DNA from: Bacillota bacterium
Lineage (GTDB): Bacteria > Bacillota > Clostridia > Lachnospirales > Lachnospiraceae
Direction: 5' to 3'
NCBI GenBank assembly: GCA_023421505.1
Contig: JAEZTJ010000074.1
Location: forward strand, 1 to 52,039
Length of the DNA stretch: 52,039 bases
The translations under genes and the position numbers were made by a program. The first letter of the stretch is position 1; each line of letters opens with the position of its first letter. Positions 42,834-51,767 of this stretch are shown piece by piece. Under the pieces are notes generated by a model that saw only the letters and a list, made by a program, of their open reading frames with translations, searched no databases and was not told the origin of the DNA.

Positions 42834-43574
42834 ATGCTAAATGGAAAAGTTGCAGTAATTACCGGAGCCGGAAGAGGTATTGGAAAAGCAATCGCGTTAC
42901 AATTTGCCGAGTACGGAGCGAAGGTTGTTATAAATTATCGTAGCAGCCTGGCACAGGTAGAAGAACTGATAACCACGATTACAAATGCAGGTGGCGAAGC
43001 AATAGCAATTCAAGCTGATATCAGTAAGGAAGAGGAAGCAAAAAAGTTAATGCAGGAAGCGGTAGTAGCCTTTGGAAGACTGGATATCTTAATCAACAAT
43101 GCCGGTATCACGAAGGATAATTTGCTAGTAAAAATGTCAGAGGCTGAATTTGACAGTGTAATTGATATAAATTTAAAGGGTACATTTTTTTGTATGAAAC
43201 ATGCTTCAGCAATAATGCTTAAGCAAAGAGCTGGTAAAATGATTAATATTTCATCGGTAGTCGGAATAAAAGGGAATATTGGCCAGGTTAATTACGCGGC
43301 TTCGAAAGCCGGGATCATAGGAATGACTAAGACCGCTGCCAGAGAACTTGCTTCCAGAGGGATTACTGTAAATGCAGTTGCTCCCGGTTTTATTGAATCT
43401 GATATGACAGAACAGCTGTCAGAAAAAATAAAAGAGGCTACACTTGCGAATATTCCACTAAAACGTTATGGAAATCCTGTAGAGGTAGCAAAAACTGTTG
43501 GCTTTCTGGCCTCCGATGCAGCTGCTTATATTACCGGTCAGGTAATTTGCGTTGATGGTGGTATGGCTATATAA
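42834..43574 (+). CDS. fabG: 3-oxoacyl-ACP reductase
   Basis: A 246-residue NADPH-dependent short-chain dehydrogenase. The cofactor motif is TGAGRGIG (residues 10-17), NNAG is at 88-91, and the catalytic Ser141, Tyr154 and Lys158 follow the S-Y-K pattern. The ATG at 42834 is preceded by GGCAGAATGGAGG. An in-frame ATG 12 nt upstream overlaps that ribosome site and is rejected, as for leuD and fabZ. Confidence 0.96.
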   Translation: MLNGKVAVITGAGRGIGKAIALQFAEYGAKVVINYRSSLAQVEELITTITNAGGEAIAIQADISKEEEAKKLMQEAVVAFGRLDILINNAGITKDNLLVKMSEAEFDSVIDINLKGTFFCMKHASAIMLKQRAGKMINISSVVGIKGNIGQVNYAASKAGIIGMTKTAARELASRGITVNAVAPGFIESDMTEQLSEKIKEATLANIPLKRYGNPVEVAKTVGFLASDAAAYITGQVICVDGGMAI

Positions 43575-43616
43575 TAAGTGACGTAGAGATCATCCTATAT
43601 GATAAGGAGAATTAAG

Positions 43617-44855
43617 ATGAACCGTAGAGTTGTGATAACAGGATTGGGTGCTATTACACCAATCGGCAATAATGTCAAAGAATTCTTTGATAATGTTCAG
43701 GCTGGAAAATGCGGAATTGACTTTATCAGTACCTTTGATACGGAGGCTTACTCAGTAAAATTAGCTGCACAAGTGAAGAACTTTGATCCCAAGGCTTATA
43801 TGGATGCAAAGGAAGCCAGAAGAATGGATCGTTTCTCACAGTTGGCGGTAGCCGCTGCAAAGGAAGCAGTGAAGGATTCCGGAATTGATTTGGAGAAGAT
43901 TAATGCAGAACGGTTTGGCGTAATTGTAGGATCCGGTATCGGTGCACTTGATGATATTGAAAAAGAAACAAATACGCTTCGGGATAAGGGACCCAAACGG
44001 GTTAATCCTTTATTTATCCCAATGACAATAACTAATATGGCAGCAGGAAATATAGCAATACAATTTGGTGCAAAAGGTGTGTGTACGAACGTAGTTACGG
44101 CATGTGCGACCGGTAATAATTGTATTGGCGAGGCCTTCCGCAATATTAAGCATGGCTATGCCGATATTATTATAGCAGGTGGAACAGAAGGTGCTGTAAC
44201 ACCCTTGGCGATTGCGGGCTTTCAATCCTTAACAGCATTATCCACCAGCAAGGACCCGCTTCGTGCTTCTATCCCTTTTGATAAGGAAAGAGACGGTTTT
44301 GTATTAGGAGAAGGTGCAGGAATTCTCGTTCTTGAAGAGTATGAGCAGGCAGTAGCCCGCAATGCGAAGATTTATGCTGAAATCGTAGGTTACGGTACAA
44401 CTTGTGATGCTTATCATATTACCTCACCATCACCGGATGGAGAAGGCGGAGCAAGAGCGATGAAGCTTGCAATGGAGGAAGCTGGTATAACTTCTAGGGA
44501 GGTATCCTACATTAATGCGCACGGAACCAGCACACCTCCGAATGATCGTACTGAGACGGCATCCATTAAGATCGCATTAGGCGAAGATGCATATAAAGTT
44601 CCTATCAGCTCCAGTAAGTCAATGTTTGGACATTTACTAGGAGCAGCTGGTGCAGTCGAAGCAATTGTTTGTGTGAAAGCCATAGAAAATGATTATATTC
44701 CTGCTACGATAGGACTAAAGGTTCTGGATGAAGAATGTGACTTAGATTATGTACCGGGTGTAGGAAGAAAAGCAAAGCTTTCTTATGTAGTGTCCAATTC
44801 TCTTGGCTTTGGTGGACATAATGCTACTTTGATATTTAAGAACATGGAGGTATAA
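43617..44855 (+). CDS. fabF: 3-oxoacyl-ACP synthase II
   Basis: A 412-residue chain-elongating condensing enzyme. The Cys-His-His triad is Cys163 in TACATGNNCI, a His in NAHGTST and a His in SMFGHLLGAAG. The start at 43617 follows GGAG, and the frame's upstream ATG at 43599 has no ribosome site. The stop is 2 nt before accB, with the accB ribosome site in the last codons. Confidence 0.96.
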   Translation: MNRRVVITGLGAITPIGNNVKEFFDNVQAGKCGIDFISTFDTEAYSVKLAAQVKNFDPKAYMDAKEARRMDRFSQLAVAAAKEAVKDSGIDLEKINAERFGVIVGSGIGALDDIEKETNTLRDKGPKRVNPLFIPMTITNMAAGNIAIQFGAKGVCTNVVTACATGNNCIGEAFRNIKHGYADIIIAGGTEGAVTPLAIAGFQSLTALSTSKDPLRASIPFDKERDGFVLGEGAGILVLEEYEQAVARNAKIYAEIVGYGTTCDAYHITSPSPDGEGGARAMKLAMEEAGITSREVSYINAHGTSTPPNDRTETASIKIALGEDAYKVPISSSKSMFGHLLGAAGAVEAIVCVKAIENDYIPATIGLKVLDEECDLDYVPGVGRKAKLSYVVSNSLGFGGHNATLIFKNMEV

Positions 44856-44857
44856 CC

Positions 44858-45373
44858 GTGGACTATAAAGCTATTCTTAATTTAATGAAGGAAATGAATC
44901 ATACCGACTTGACAAAGCTTGAGATTGAGGAAGAGGGGTTTAAAATCTGTATGGAGAAGGCAGCTAATGTCGTAACGATAGCGCAGCAGCCTGTCTCTCA
45001 GATTGCGATGGCACCTCAGACTATACCGTTTAGCCCAATGAATATAGTACCTATGCAGCCCCAGGCAGAAGCAGCTTTACCGTTACAGAATCAGGCTGTG
45101 GCTGTTGATACTTCTGATAAACAGACTGAAGATGCAAACACAAAGAAAATTGTTTCTCCTATGGTAGGAACTTTCTATGCTGCTCCATCACCTGATAAGC
45201 CGACCTTTGTTAAAGTTGGGGATAAGGTTAAGAAGGGCCAGACTGTATGTATCATTGAAGCAATGAAATTGCTAAATGAGATAGAAAGTGAGTTTGATGG
45301 AGAAATTGTCAAAGTTCTTGTAGACAATGAAGCTATGGTGGAATTTGGGCAGCCTCTGTTTTTAGTAAAATAA
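44858..45373 (+). CDS. accB: Biotin carboxyl carrier protein of acetyl-CoA carboxylase
   Basis: 171 residues. A short N-terminal helical domain (1-35) is joined by a flexible Gln/Pro/Ala-rich linker (40-95) to a C-terminal biotinyl domain (97-171). Lys137 in EAMKLLNE is the biotinylated residue (the usual EAMKM reads EAMKL), and the TFYAAPSP thumb segment marks the bacterial BCCP type. Start is a GTG, placed by the GGAGG 8 nt upstream, with translation coupled to fabF. It carries CO2 from AccC to AccA/AccD. Confidence 0.95.
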   Translation: MDYKAILNLMKEMNHTDLTKLEIEEEGFKICMEKAANVVTIAQQPVSQIAMAPQTIPFSPMNIVPMQPQAEAALPLQNQAVAVDTSDKQTEDANTKKIVSPMVGTFYAAPSPDKPTFVKVGDKVKKGQTVCIIEAMKLLNEIESEFDGEIVKVLVDNEAMVEFGQPLFLVK

Positions 45374-45454
45374 AGCGAATTATTAATATTATACACTTTA
45401 CAAATATTGTGCTGGCGCTTATATTTACTGATCTGCGGCAGAATGGAGATTATA

Positions 45455-45880
45455 ATGTTAAATATTGATGAAATACAAAAAATATTACCTCACAGGCCAC
45501 CTTTTTTGCTGATAGACCGTGTGGAGGAGTTAGAGCCCGGTAAACGAGCTATAGGTAAAAAATGTGTATCGATGAATGAACCGTTTTTTCAGGGACATTT
45601 TCCGGGAAAAGCAGTTATGCCCGGTGTAATTATTCTGGAGTCTCTAGCACAGATGGGAGCAGTATGTATGCTCACGGTGCCTGGGAATCAAGGAAAAATC
45701 GTATATTTTGGTGCAATGGATAAAGTAAAGTTCAAGCGTCAGGTATACCCTGGCGATGTACTTAACCTAGAGGTTGAAATCACAAAGAGTAAAGGAAGCT
45801 TTGGTGTTGGAACCGCTAAAGCTTTTGTAGAGGGAAAGATTGCAGTGGAAGCAATTCTGACCTTTGCGATAGAAGCATAG
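45455..45880 (+). CDS. fabZ: 3-hydroxyacyl-ACP dehydratase
   Basis: A 141-residue hot-dog fold dehydratase. ILPHRPPFLLIDRV, the catalytic His48 in GHFPGKAVMPGV, and Glu62 in LESLAQMGA are diagnostic. The ATG at 45455 is preceded by GGCAGAATGGAG. The in-frame ATG 12 nt upstream overlaps that site and is not used. No fabA or fabM is seen, so double-bond formation, if any, must involve FabZ or genes elsewhere. Confidence 0.95.
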   Translation: MLNIDEIQKILPHRPPFLLIDRVEELEPGKRAIGKKCVSMNEPFFQGHFPGKAVMPGVIILESLAQMGAVCMLTVPGNQGKIVYFGAMDKVKFKRQVYPGDVLNLEVEITKSKGSFGVGTAKAFVEGKIAVEAILTFAIEA

Positions 45881-45924
45881 AGCTTTTGTCAAGCAGGAGC
45901 TCATGAATTTCAAGGAGAGCAACG

Positions 45925-47256
45925 ATGTTTAAAAAAATATTGATAGCAAACCGTGGGGAGATTGCAGTCAGAATCATCAGGGCATGCAAGGAAATGGGCA
46001 TTGATACCGTAGCTGTTTATTCAGAAGCGGATAGAGAAGCGCTGCATGTTATGCTTGCAGATGAAGCTGTTTGTATTGGACCGGCAAAATCTAAGGATAG
46101 TTATTTGAATATACAGAATATTATCAGTGCAACGGTTCTTACCGGTGCCACTGCAATCCATCCGGGTTTTGGCTTTTTATCAGAAAACAGCTCCTTTGCC
46201 AGAATGTGTGAGGATTGTAATATTACCTTTATTGGACCGAAAGCAGATACAATTGATTTACTCGGTAATAAATCAAAAGCCAGAGAAACAATGCTTAAGG
46301 CCGGAGTACCGGTTGTTCCCGGTTCAGACGGTGAGGTGGAGACTGTAAAGGATGCACTGGAATTAGCAGAGAAGATTGGTTATCCGGTAATGATTAAGGC
46401 TTCTGCAGGTGGTGGCGGTAAGGGTATGAGAGCTGTTCATAAGGCAGAGGATTTGGAAAAATTCTATCTGGCAGCAAAGGCAGAAGCAAAGGCAGCTTTT
46501 GCTGATGATAAAGTATATATAGAAAAATTAATCGTGAACCCGAAACATATTGAGTTTCAAATTCTTGCTGATAGTCACGGTAATGTAGTACATCTTGGAG
46601 AAAGAGACTGCTCTGTACAAAGAAGAAACCAGAAAATGATGGAGGAGTCCCCTTCTGCTATTATGACGTCTGAACTTCGAGAGAAGATGGGATCTGCTGC
46701 AGTGAAAGCTGCAGAAGCAACCGGTTATATAAATGCGGGAACCATAGAATTTCTTTATGATCAGGGCAATTATTATTTTATGGAAATGAATACCCGGATT
46801 CAAGTCGAACATCCTGTTACCGAGATGGTTACCGGCATTGATATGATTAAGGCACAGATTAGAATTGCTAATGGTGAGCCAATGCCCTATCGTCAGGAAA
46901 ATATAGAATTCAGAGGTCATGCAATCGAGTGTAGAATTAATGCAGAAGATCCAACAAAAAATTTTATGCCCTGTCCAGGCCGTGTTGAGAACGTATTATT
47001 TCCGGGAGGTTTTGGTATACGTGTGGATAGTGCATTATATCCGGGCTATGTGGTTCCATCCTGTTATGATTCTATGCTTGCCAAAGTAATCGCTTATGGA
47101 TATAATAGGGAAGAAGCAATTGAAAGAATGAAGAGAGCTTTATCCGAGCTGATTATTGACGGCATTCAAACTAATGTTGAATATCAGTATGAATTATTAG
47201 AACGGAAAGAGATTATTCAAGGCAATTATCATACAGGTTTAATTGAGGCAAAGTAG
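45925..47256 (+). CDS. accC: Biotin carboxylase of acetyl-CoA carboxylase
   Basis: A 443-residue ATP-grasp enzyme that carboxylates biotin on AccB. The N-terminal ANRGEIAVRIIRA, the glycine-rich ATP loop KASAGGGGKGMR near residue 160, and the catalytic block EMNTRIQVEHPVTEMVTG near 285 are all intact. The start follows AAGGAGAG by 6 nt. The stop is 4 nt before the accD start. Confidence 0.96.
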   Translation: MFKKILIANRGEIAVRIIRACKEMGIDTVAVYSEADREALHVMLADEAVCIGPAKSKDSYLNIQNIISATVLTGATAIHPGFGFLSENSSFARMCEDCNITFIGPKADTIDLLGNKSKARETMLKAGVPVVPGSDGEVETVKDALELAEKIGYPVMIKASAGGGGKGMRAVHKAEDLEKFYLAAKAEAKAAFADDKVYIEKLIVNPKHIEFQILADSHGNVVHLGERDCSVQRRNQKMMEESPSAIMTSELREKMGSAAVKAAEATGYINAGTIEFLYDQGNYYFMEMNTRIQVEHPVTEMVTGIDMIKAQIRIANGEPMPYRQENIEFRGHAIECRINAEDPTKNFMPCPGRVENVLFPGGFGIRVDSALYPGYVVPSCYDSMLAKVIAYGYNREEAIERMKRALSELIIDGIQTNVEYQYELLERKEIIQGNYHTGLIEAK

Positions 47257-47260
47257 GACT

Positions 47261-48157
47261 ATGAGAAAGAATCCCTTTAAGACCAAACAATATGCTACAT
47301 CGAAGATCTATCATGCTACTCCGTTAGTGAATGAGCAGCAGGTGGAAGAGCGTCCCAATGTACCACAGGGTATTATGACAAAATGCCCTCGCTGTGGCAA
47401 GGTTATCTATACCAAGCTGCTATTAAAGAATTTCAAAAGATGTGATGAATGCGGATATAATTTCAAGGTTTCAGCAAATGAGCGCTTTGCAATGATTTTG
47501 GATGAAGGTGAGCTTAAAGAATATGATGCACAGGCAACAACGAAGGACCCTTTAAACTTTCCAGGCTATGGTGATAAATTAGTTAGAACGCAGTTGCAGA
47601 CAGGTCTTGTCGACGGTGTTGTAACCGGTAAAGGGAAAATTAATGGGTTATCCGTAATGTTAGGTGTTATGGATGCTTCCTTTTTTATGGGAAGTATGGG
47701 AACTGCCATAGGAGAGAAGCTGACGAGATTATTCGAACGGGCAACCAAGGAGAGGCTGCCGGTAATTGTTTTTACAGCCTCCGGTGGTGCACGTATGCAG
47801 GAGGGTATCTTCTCCCTGATGCAGATGGCAAAGGTAAGTGCAGCAGTTGCTAAGCATAGTGAAGCAGGCCTGCTCTATATTACGGTGCTTACTGATCCCA
47901 CAACAGGTGGTGTAACAGCAAGCTATGCTATGCTGGGAGATATTATTCTGGCAGAGCCTGGAGCACTGATCGGCTTTGCAGGACCTAGAGTTATCGAACA
48001 GACCATTAATCAGAAGCTTCCTGAAGGCTTTCAACGTTCGGAATTCTTATTGGCACATGGTTTTGTTGATTGCATTGTGCCAAGAGATCAGTTGAAGCAG
48101 ACGTTAGGAACTATATTAAAGCTGCATTCCTCTGAGCAAAAAGGGGAACAGGCATAA
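47261..48157 (+). CDS. accD: Acetyl-CoA carboxylase carboxyltransferase, beta subunit
   Basis: A 298-residue carboxyltransferase subunit. A zinc ribbon at the N-terminus uses Cys42, Cys45, Cys61 and Cys64 (CPRC ... CDEC). The crotonase-fold core follows, with FTASGGARMQEGI near 170 and TDPTTGGVTASYAMLGD near 215. The ATG at 47261 has only a weak ribosome site (TAGGA) and relies on coupling to accC; the frame upstream to 47243 lies inside accC. Confidence 0.95.
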   Translation: MRKNPFKTKQYATSKIYHATPLVNEQQVEERPNVPQGIMTKCPRCGKVIYTKLLLKNFKRCDECGYNFKVSANERFAMILDEGELKEYDAQATTKDPLNFPGYGDKLVRTQLQTGLVDGVVTGKGKINGLSVMLGVMDASFFMGSMGTAIGEKLTRLFERATKERLPVIVFTASGGARMQEGIFSLMQMAKVSAAVAKHSEAGLLYITVLTDPTTGGVTASYAMLGDIILAEPGALIGFAGPRVIEQTINQKLPEGFQRSEFLLAHGFVDCIVPRDQLKQTLGTILKLHSSEQKGEQA

Positions 48158-48229
48158 TGCATTTGATTATCAAAGGTATGAATGTGCTTTACGTTTGATA
48201 GAATTGTTATAAGGCAGTATGGAGGTACT

Positions 48230-49015
48230 ATGAATATTACACCATGGGAAAAAGTAAAACTTGCCCGTATGCCGGTAAGACCTACTGGCCTTGATTATAT
48301 AGACAGGATATTTGATGGTTTTCTTGAGCTGCACGGTGATCGTTTTTTTGCTGACGATCAGGCAATTGTCGGAGGAATCGCTTTACTAGGTGATACACCT
48401 GTTACTGTTATAGCGCAGCAAAAGGGAAGAAACACGAAGGAGAATATAACCCGTAATTTCTCCATGCCGCATCCGGAAGGGTATCGTAAAGCTTTACGCT
48501 TAATGAAGCAGGCAGAAAAATTTCATCGACCGATTATCTGCTTTATCGATACACCGGGAGCATTCTGTGGCTTAGGGGCTGAGGAAAGAGGTCAGGGAGA
48601 GGCGATTGCATCAAATCTTGCCGAGATGATGCTTCTTAAGACGCCGATTATATCTACGGTTATTTCCGAAGGCGGCAGCGGCGGAGCTCTGGCGCTTGGA
48701 GTTGCTGATAAGGTATATATGCTGGAGCACTCGATCTATTCTATTCTGTCTCCTGAAGGCTTCGCAAGTATTCTTTATAAGGATGCAACGAAAGCCGAGC
48801 AGGCTGCGGAGGATATGAAGCTGACTGCGCAGGATCTTCTGCGATTTGGTCTTATTGACGGTATTATCCCGGAGCCAAAGGGTGGAGCACATAATGATTA
48901 CGACCTTACCGCACAAAATATTAAGAAGGTAATTGAAGCTGATCTACTGGAACTAACGAATATAGATACAAATGAGTTATTAGAAAAGAGATATCAAAAG
49001 TTTAGAAATATGTAA
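48230..49015 (+). CDS. accA: Acetyl-CoA carboxylase carboxyltransferase, alpha subunit
   Basis: A 261-residue partner of AccD; together they transfer CO2 from biotin to acetyl-CoA to form malonyl-CoA. Markers include FLELHGDRFFADD near residue 35, FIDTPGAFCG near 105, and ISEGGSGGALALGVADKV near 145. It is shorter at the N-terminus than the E. coli protein, as in other Firmicutes. The ATG at 48230 follows GGAGG by 5 nt. It is the last gene of the cluster, with a strong hairpin 30 nt downstream. Confidence 0.95.
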   Translation: MNITPWEKVKLARMPVRPTGLDYIDRIFDGFLELHGDRFFADDQAIVGGIALLGDTPVTVIAQQKGRNTKENITRNFSMPHPEGYRKALRLMKQAEKFHRPIICFIDTPGAFCGLGAEERGQGEAIASNLAEMMLLKTPIISTVISEGGSGGALALGVADKVYMLEHSIYSILSPEGFASILYKDATKAEQAAEDMKLTAQDLLRFGLIDGIIPEPKGGAHNDYDLTAQNIKKVIEADLLELTNIDTNELLEKRYQKFRNM

Positions 49016-49045
49016 AATGTAAAAATATAGTAATAGAACTAATGA

Positions 49046-49081
49046 CGCCCGAAATTGATAGATTGCGTATCAATTCGGGCG
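49046..49081 (+). terminator. Terminator of the fab-acc operon
   Basis: A 14-bp stem with one bulged A (CGCCCGAAATTGATA at 49046-49060 with TATCAATTCGGGCG at 49068-49081) has a 7-nt loop, followed by ATTATTCTT. Confidence 0.85.
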
Positions 49082-49109
49082 ATTATTCTTAATCATCATA
49101 TTCTCATCA

Positions 49110-49943
49110 CTATTTTCTCTTTTTTACCTGTATAATACTGGAAGTAAAGGTTCCACTGGTACTTTCAATATAATCACGGTATTCTTCATAATTAATATAA
49201 TACTCCTTACCCCAGGAGGAAATGCGAAGCATAATCCGTCCTGCGATTTCATCCTTGATGATTCCGGTTACCGTAACATAATGGCTGTTAACATTTTGCT
49301 GAGCAATTTTATAGTAATATGGCTTTTTAACCTCAGAAGGCTTAGTATGCTCCGAGAGTTGATCTTTTCCAGAAGGCTTTGAGTCGGTATCTCTATAGTC
49401 AATTTCCCGGTATTCATAAAATGGAATACCCTGCTTTCCCCAAAGCTTTGGAGTATTTGGTCCTATTGAAAGAATAACGGGAATATCCTGAGACAGCATA
49501 TCTTCTATGATATCTAGCATATCATAATAAGTTAACTTTAGCTTCCAGGAAGCCTGATATCCAAAACCGTAGTAGTTGGAATAAGCATTAATGGCGGAAG
49601 CAATCTTTGTTCCTAATACAGCAATAATCCGTTGTGTCTTGGTATAGTCATCATTAATCCTGCGGACGTAGGGATCATAATTTTCATAGCTGATCGGGCA
49701 ACTGCCATTTTTCAATGCTATTTCTGTTTCAGGACTTTTTAGGCGTTCGTTCTGCAGTGCCAGATATAAAAACATATCAGCAGTAGCAATGGTTCCACAT
49801 CCGTAATTATGAAGAATATAGTCCTTACTATGCCAGCGATCTGCAGAAAACCACATCTGACTGCCTCCATAAAACGTTTTTGAGTCCTTGATAACCGGAA
49901 CATAATTCGGATTTGATAATTCAATCATGTTTTTTACTGCCAT
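49110..49943 (-). CDS. C39-like (papain-fold) cysteine peptidase homologue
   Basis: A 277-residue protein. Cys49 in HNYGCGTIATADMF resembles the nucleophile of C39-like peptidases, with Gly-Cys-Gly at the start of a helix. His221 in VNSHYVTVTGI resembles the catalytic His, and ISSWGKEYYI (241-250) is the typical strand after it. No signal peptide is present, which is unusual for C39-like extracellular enzymes, and no ABC transporter is attached. The ATG follows GGAG by 8 nt. It is convergent with the fab-acc operon. Function and target are unknown; it could also be a non-catalytic relative. Confidence 0.7.
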   Translation of the reverse strand: MAVKNMIELSNPNYVPVIKDSKTFYGGSQMWFSADRWHSKDYILHNYGCGTIATADMFLYLALQNERLKSPETEIALKNGSCPISYENYDPYVRRINDDYTKTQRIIAVLGTKIASAINAYSNYYGFGYQASWKLKLTYYDMLDIIEDMLSQDIPVILSIGPNTPKLWGKQGIPFYEYREIDYRDTDSKPSGKDQLSEHTKPSEVKKPYYYKIAQQNVNSHYVTVTGIIKDEIAGRIMLRISSWGKEYYINYEEYRDYIESTSGTFTSSIIQVKKRK

Positions 49944-50052
49944 TCTTAATTCTCCTCTATTTATGTTCTCATTTCCAGTTTATTCAATAAGGCTTTTCTT
50001 GGTGAAGGGCTGGAATTTGTCCATAATAAGAGAAAATTTGCTTTATATAAAA

Positions 50053-50099
50053 GAAACCGATAGAGAGCTCTCCTGATGGGAGTATCTTCTACCGGTTTC
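50053..50099 (-). terminator. Terminator of the ABC-F gene
   Basis: GAAACCG (50053-50059) pairs with CGGTTTC (50093-50099), with further pairs inside (TAGA/TCTA and CTCC/GGAG). On the minus strand it is followed by TTTTATAT, fitting termination of the gene ending at 50124. Confidence 0.75.
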
Positions 50100-50123
50100 A
50101 TTATTTTAAATATGATTCTAATA

Positions 50124-51767
50124 CTATTCAGCCTCTTCTGATTCCTCTTCAGCGGTAAACTGGCTGATCTGCCTTTTCCTTGCCATCTCGTCACTTTCAA
50201 GATATTCATCATAGGTGGAGATTTTATCAATTAAATGACCACCTATAATCTCCATAATCCTGTTAGCTGTAGTTTGAATGAACTGATGATCGGGAGAGGT
50301 AAATAATGCGACACCCGGAAATTTGATGAGCCCATTATTTAAAGCTGTTATTGATTCCATATCCAAATGGTTTGTAGGCTCATCGAGTATCAATACATTT
50401 GCCCCTGCAATCATCATTTTAGAAAGCATAACACGTACCCTCTCACCACCGGATAGGACATTTACTTTTTTGGAGCCTTCTTCACCCGCAAACAGCATTC
50501 TTCCCATGAAACCACGTACATAAGTTACATCCTTTTCAGGAGAGAAGGGCATTAAGAAATCGACGATTGTCTCATCCCCTGCGAATAGTTTTGTATTATC
50601 CTTAGGAAAATAAGATACATTCGTGGTGATACCCCATTTGTAATTACCCTCATCCGGTTCCATTTCGCCTGATAAAATTTTAAACAGAGTAGTAGTGGCC
50701 GCCGTATTCGGGCCTACAAAAGCAATCTTATCTTCTCTGCCTACGATGAAGGAGATTTTATCAAGAACCTTAACACCATCTATGGTTTTTGATAGGTTCT
50801 CAACGGTTAACACTTCATTACCGATTTCCCTGCTTGGTCTGAAATCGATATAGGGATATTTTCTGCTGGAGGGCCTAATATCATCTAATTCTATCTTTTC
50901 AAGAGCTTTCTTTCTGGAGGTAGCCTGTTTGGACTTGGAAGCATTAGCACTGAAGCGCTGGATAAATTCCTGCAGCTCCTTGATCTTTTCTTCCTTCTTC
51001 TTATTGGCTTCCTTCATCTGTTTCACCATTAGCTGACTTGATTCATACCAGAAGTCATAGTTACCGGAGTAAAGCTGTATCTTTGCATAATCGATATCCG
51101 CGATATGGGTACATACTTTATTTAAAAAGTAACGGTCGTGGGAAACCACGATAACTGTATTTTCAAAATTAATCAGAAATTCCTCCAGCCAGCGGATTGC
51201 TTCTAAATCCAAATGGTTGGTAGGCTCGTCGAGCAGGAGGATATCAGGATTACCAAACAAAGCCTGCGCAAGTAAAACCTTAACCTTGTCACCGCCGTTT
51301 AACTCACTCATTTTCTTGTCATGAAGTGCGGTTTCAATTCCAAGTCCATTAAGCAGTGTAGCAGCATTAGATTCCGCTTCCCAGCCGTCCATAGCTGCGA
51401 ACTCACCTTCAAGCTCACTGGCACGAATACCGTCTTCTTCTGTAAAATCTTCCTTCGCATAGATCACTTCTTTTTCTCTCATGATCTCATACAAACGCTT
51501 ATTACCCATAATTACGGTATCTAATACTTGATAAGCATCATATTTAAAGTGATCCTGCTGCAAAAAGGATAGTCTTTGGCCGGGGGTGATGGCTACTTCA
51601 CCCTTGCTGGGCTCTATCTGCCCGTTTAATATTTTGAGAAAGGTGGACTTGCCGGCGCCATTGGCACCAATTAGTCCGTAGCAATTACCCTCGGTAAACT
51701 TAATATTTACATCCTCGAATAATGCCCGCTTTCCTAATCTTAAAGTTACATTAACTGCCTGAATCAT
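50124..51767 (-). CDS. ABC-F family ATPase with degenerate second ATP site
   Basis: A 547-residue soluble protein with two ATPase domains and no membrane segment, the ABC-F plan of ribosome-associated translation factors. Domain 1 has Walker A GANGAGKS (34-41), a changed signature LNGGDKVK, Walker B LLLDEPTNHLD and switch His in VVSHDRYF. A charged linker (about 245-300) is the interdomain arm. Domain 2 has LSGGERVR and LILDEPTNHLD, but its Walker A reads GPNTAATT near 351 (the Lys is lost) and the H-loop reads TSPDHQF (His to Pro). It is closest to the YbiT/YkpA type by eye. The ATG at 51765-51767 follows AGGAGG by 6 nt. Confidence 0.9.
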   Translation of the reverse strand: MIQAVNVTLRLGKRALFEDVNIKFTEGNCYGLIGANGAGKSTFLKILNGQIEPSKGEVAITPGQRLSFLQQDHFKYDAYQVLDTVIMGNKRLYEIMREKEVIYAKEDFTEEDGIRASELEGEFAAMDGWEAESNAATLLNGLGIETALHDKKMSELNGGDKVKVLLAQALFGNPDILLLDEPTNHLDLEAIRWLEEFLINFENTVIVVSHDRYFLNKVCTHIADIDYAKIQLYSGNYDFWYESSQLMVKQMKEANKKKEEKIKELQEFIQRFSANASKSKQATSRKKALEKIELDDIRPSSRKYPYIDFRPSREIGNEVLTVENLSKTIDGVKVLDKISFIVGREDKIAFVGPNTAATTTLFKILSGEMEPDEGNYKWGITTNVSYFPKDNTKLFAGDETIVDFLMPFSPEKDVTYVRGFMGRMLFAGEEGSKKVNVLSGGERVRVMLSKMMIAGANVLILDEPTNHLDMESITALNNGLIKFPGVALFTSPDHQFIQTTANRIMEIIGGHLIDKISTYDEYLESDEMARKRQISQFTAEEESEEAE

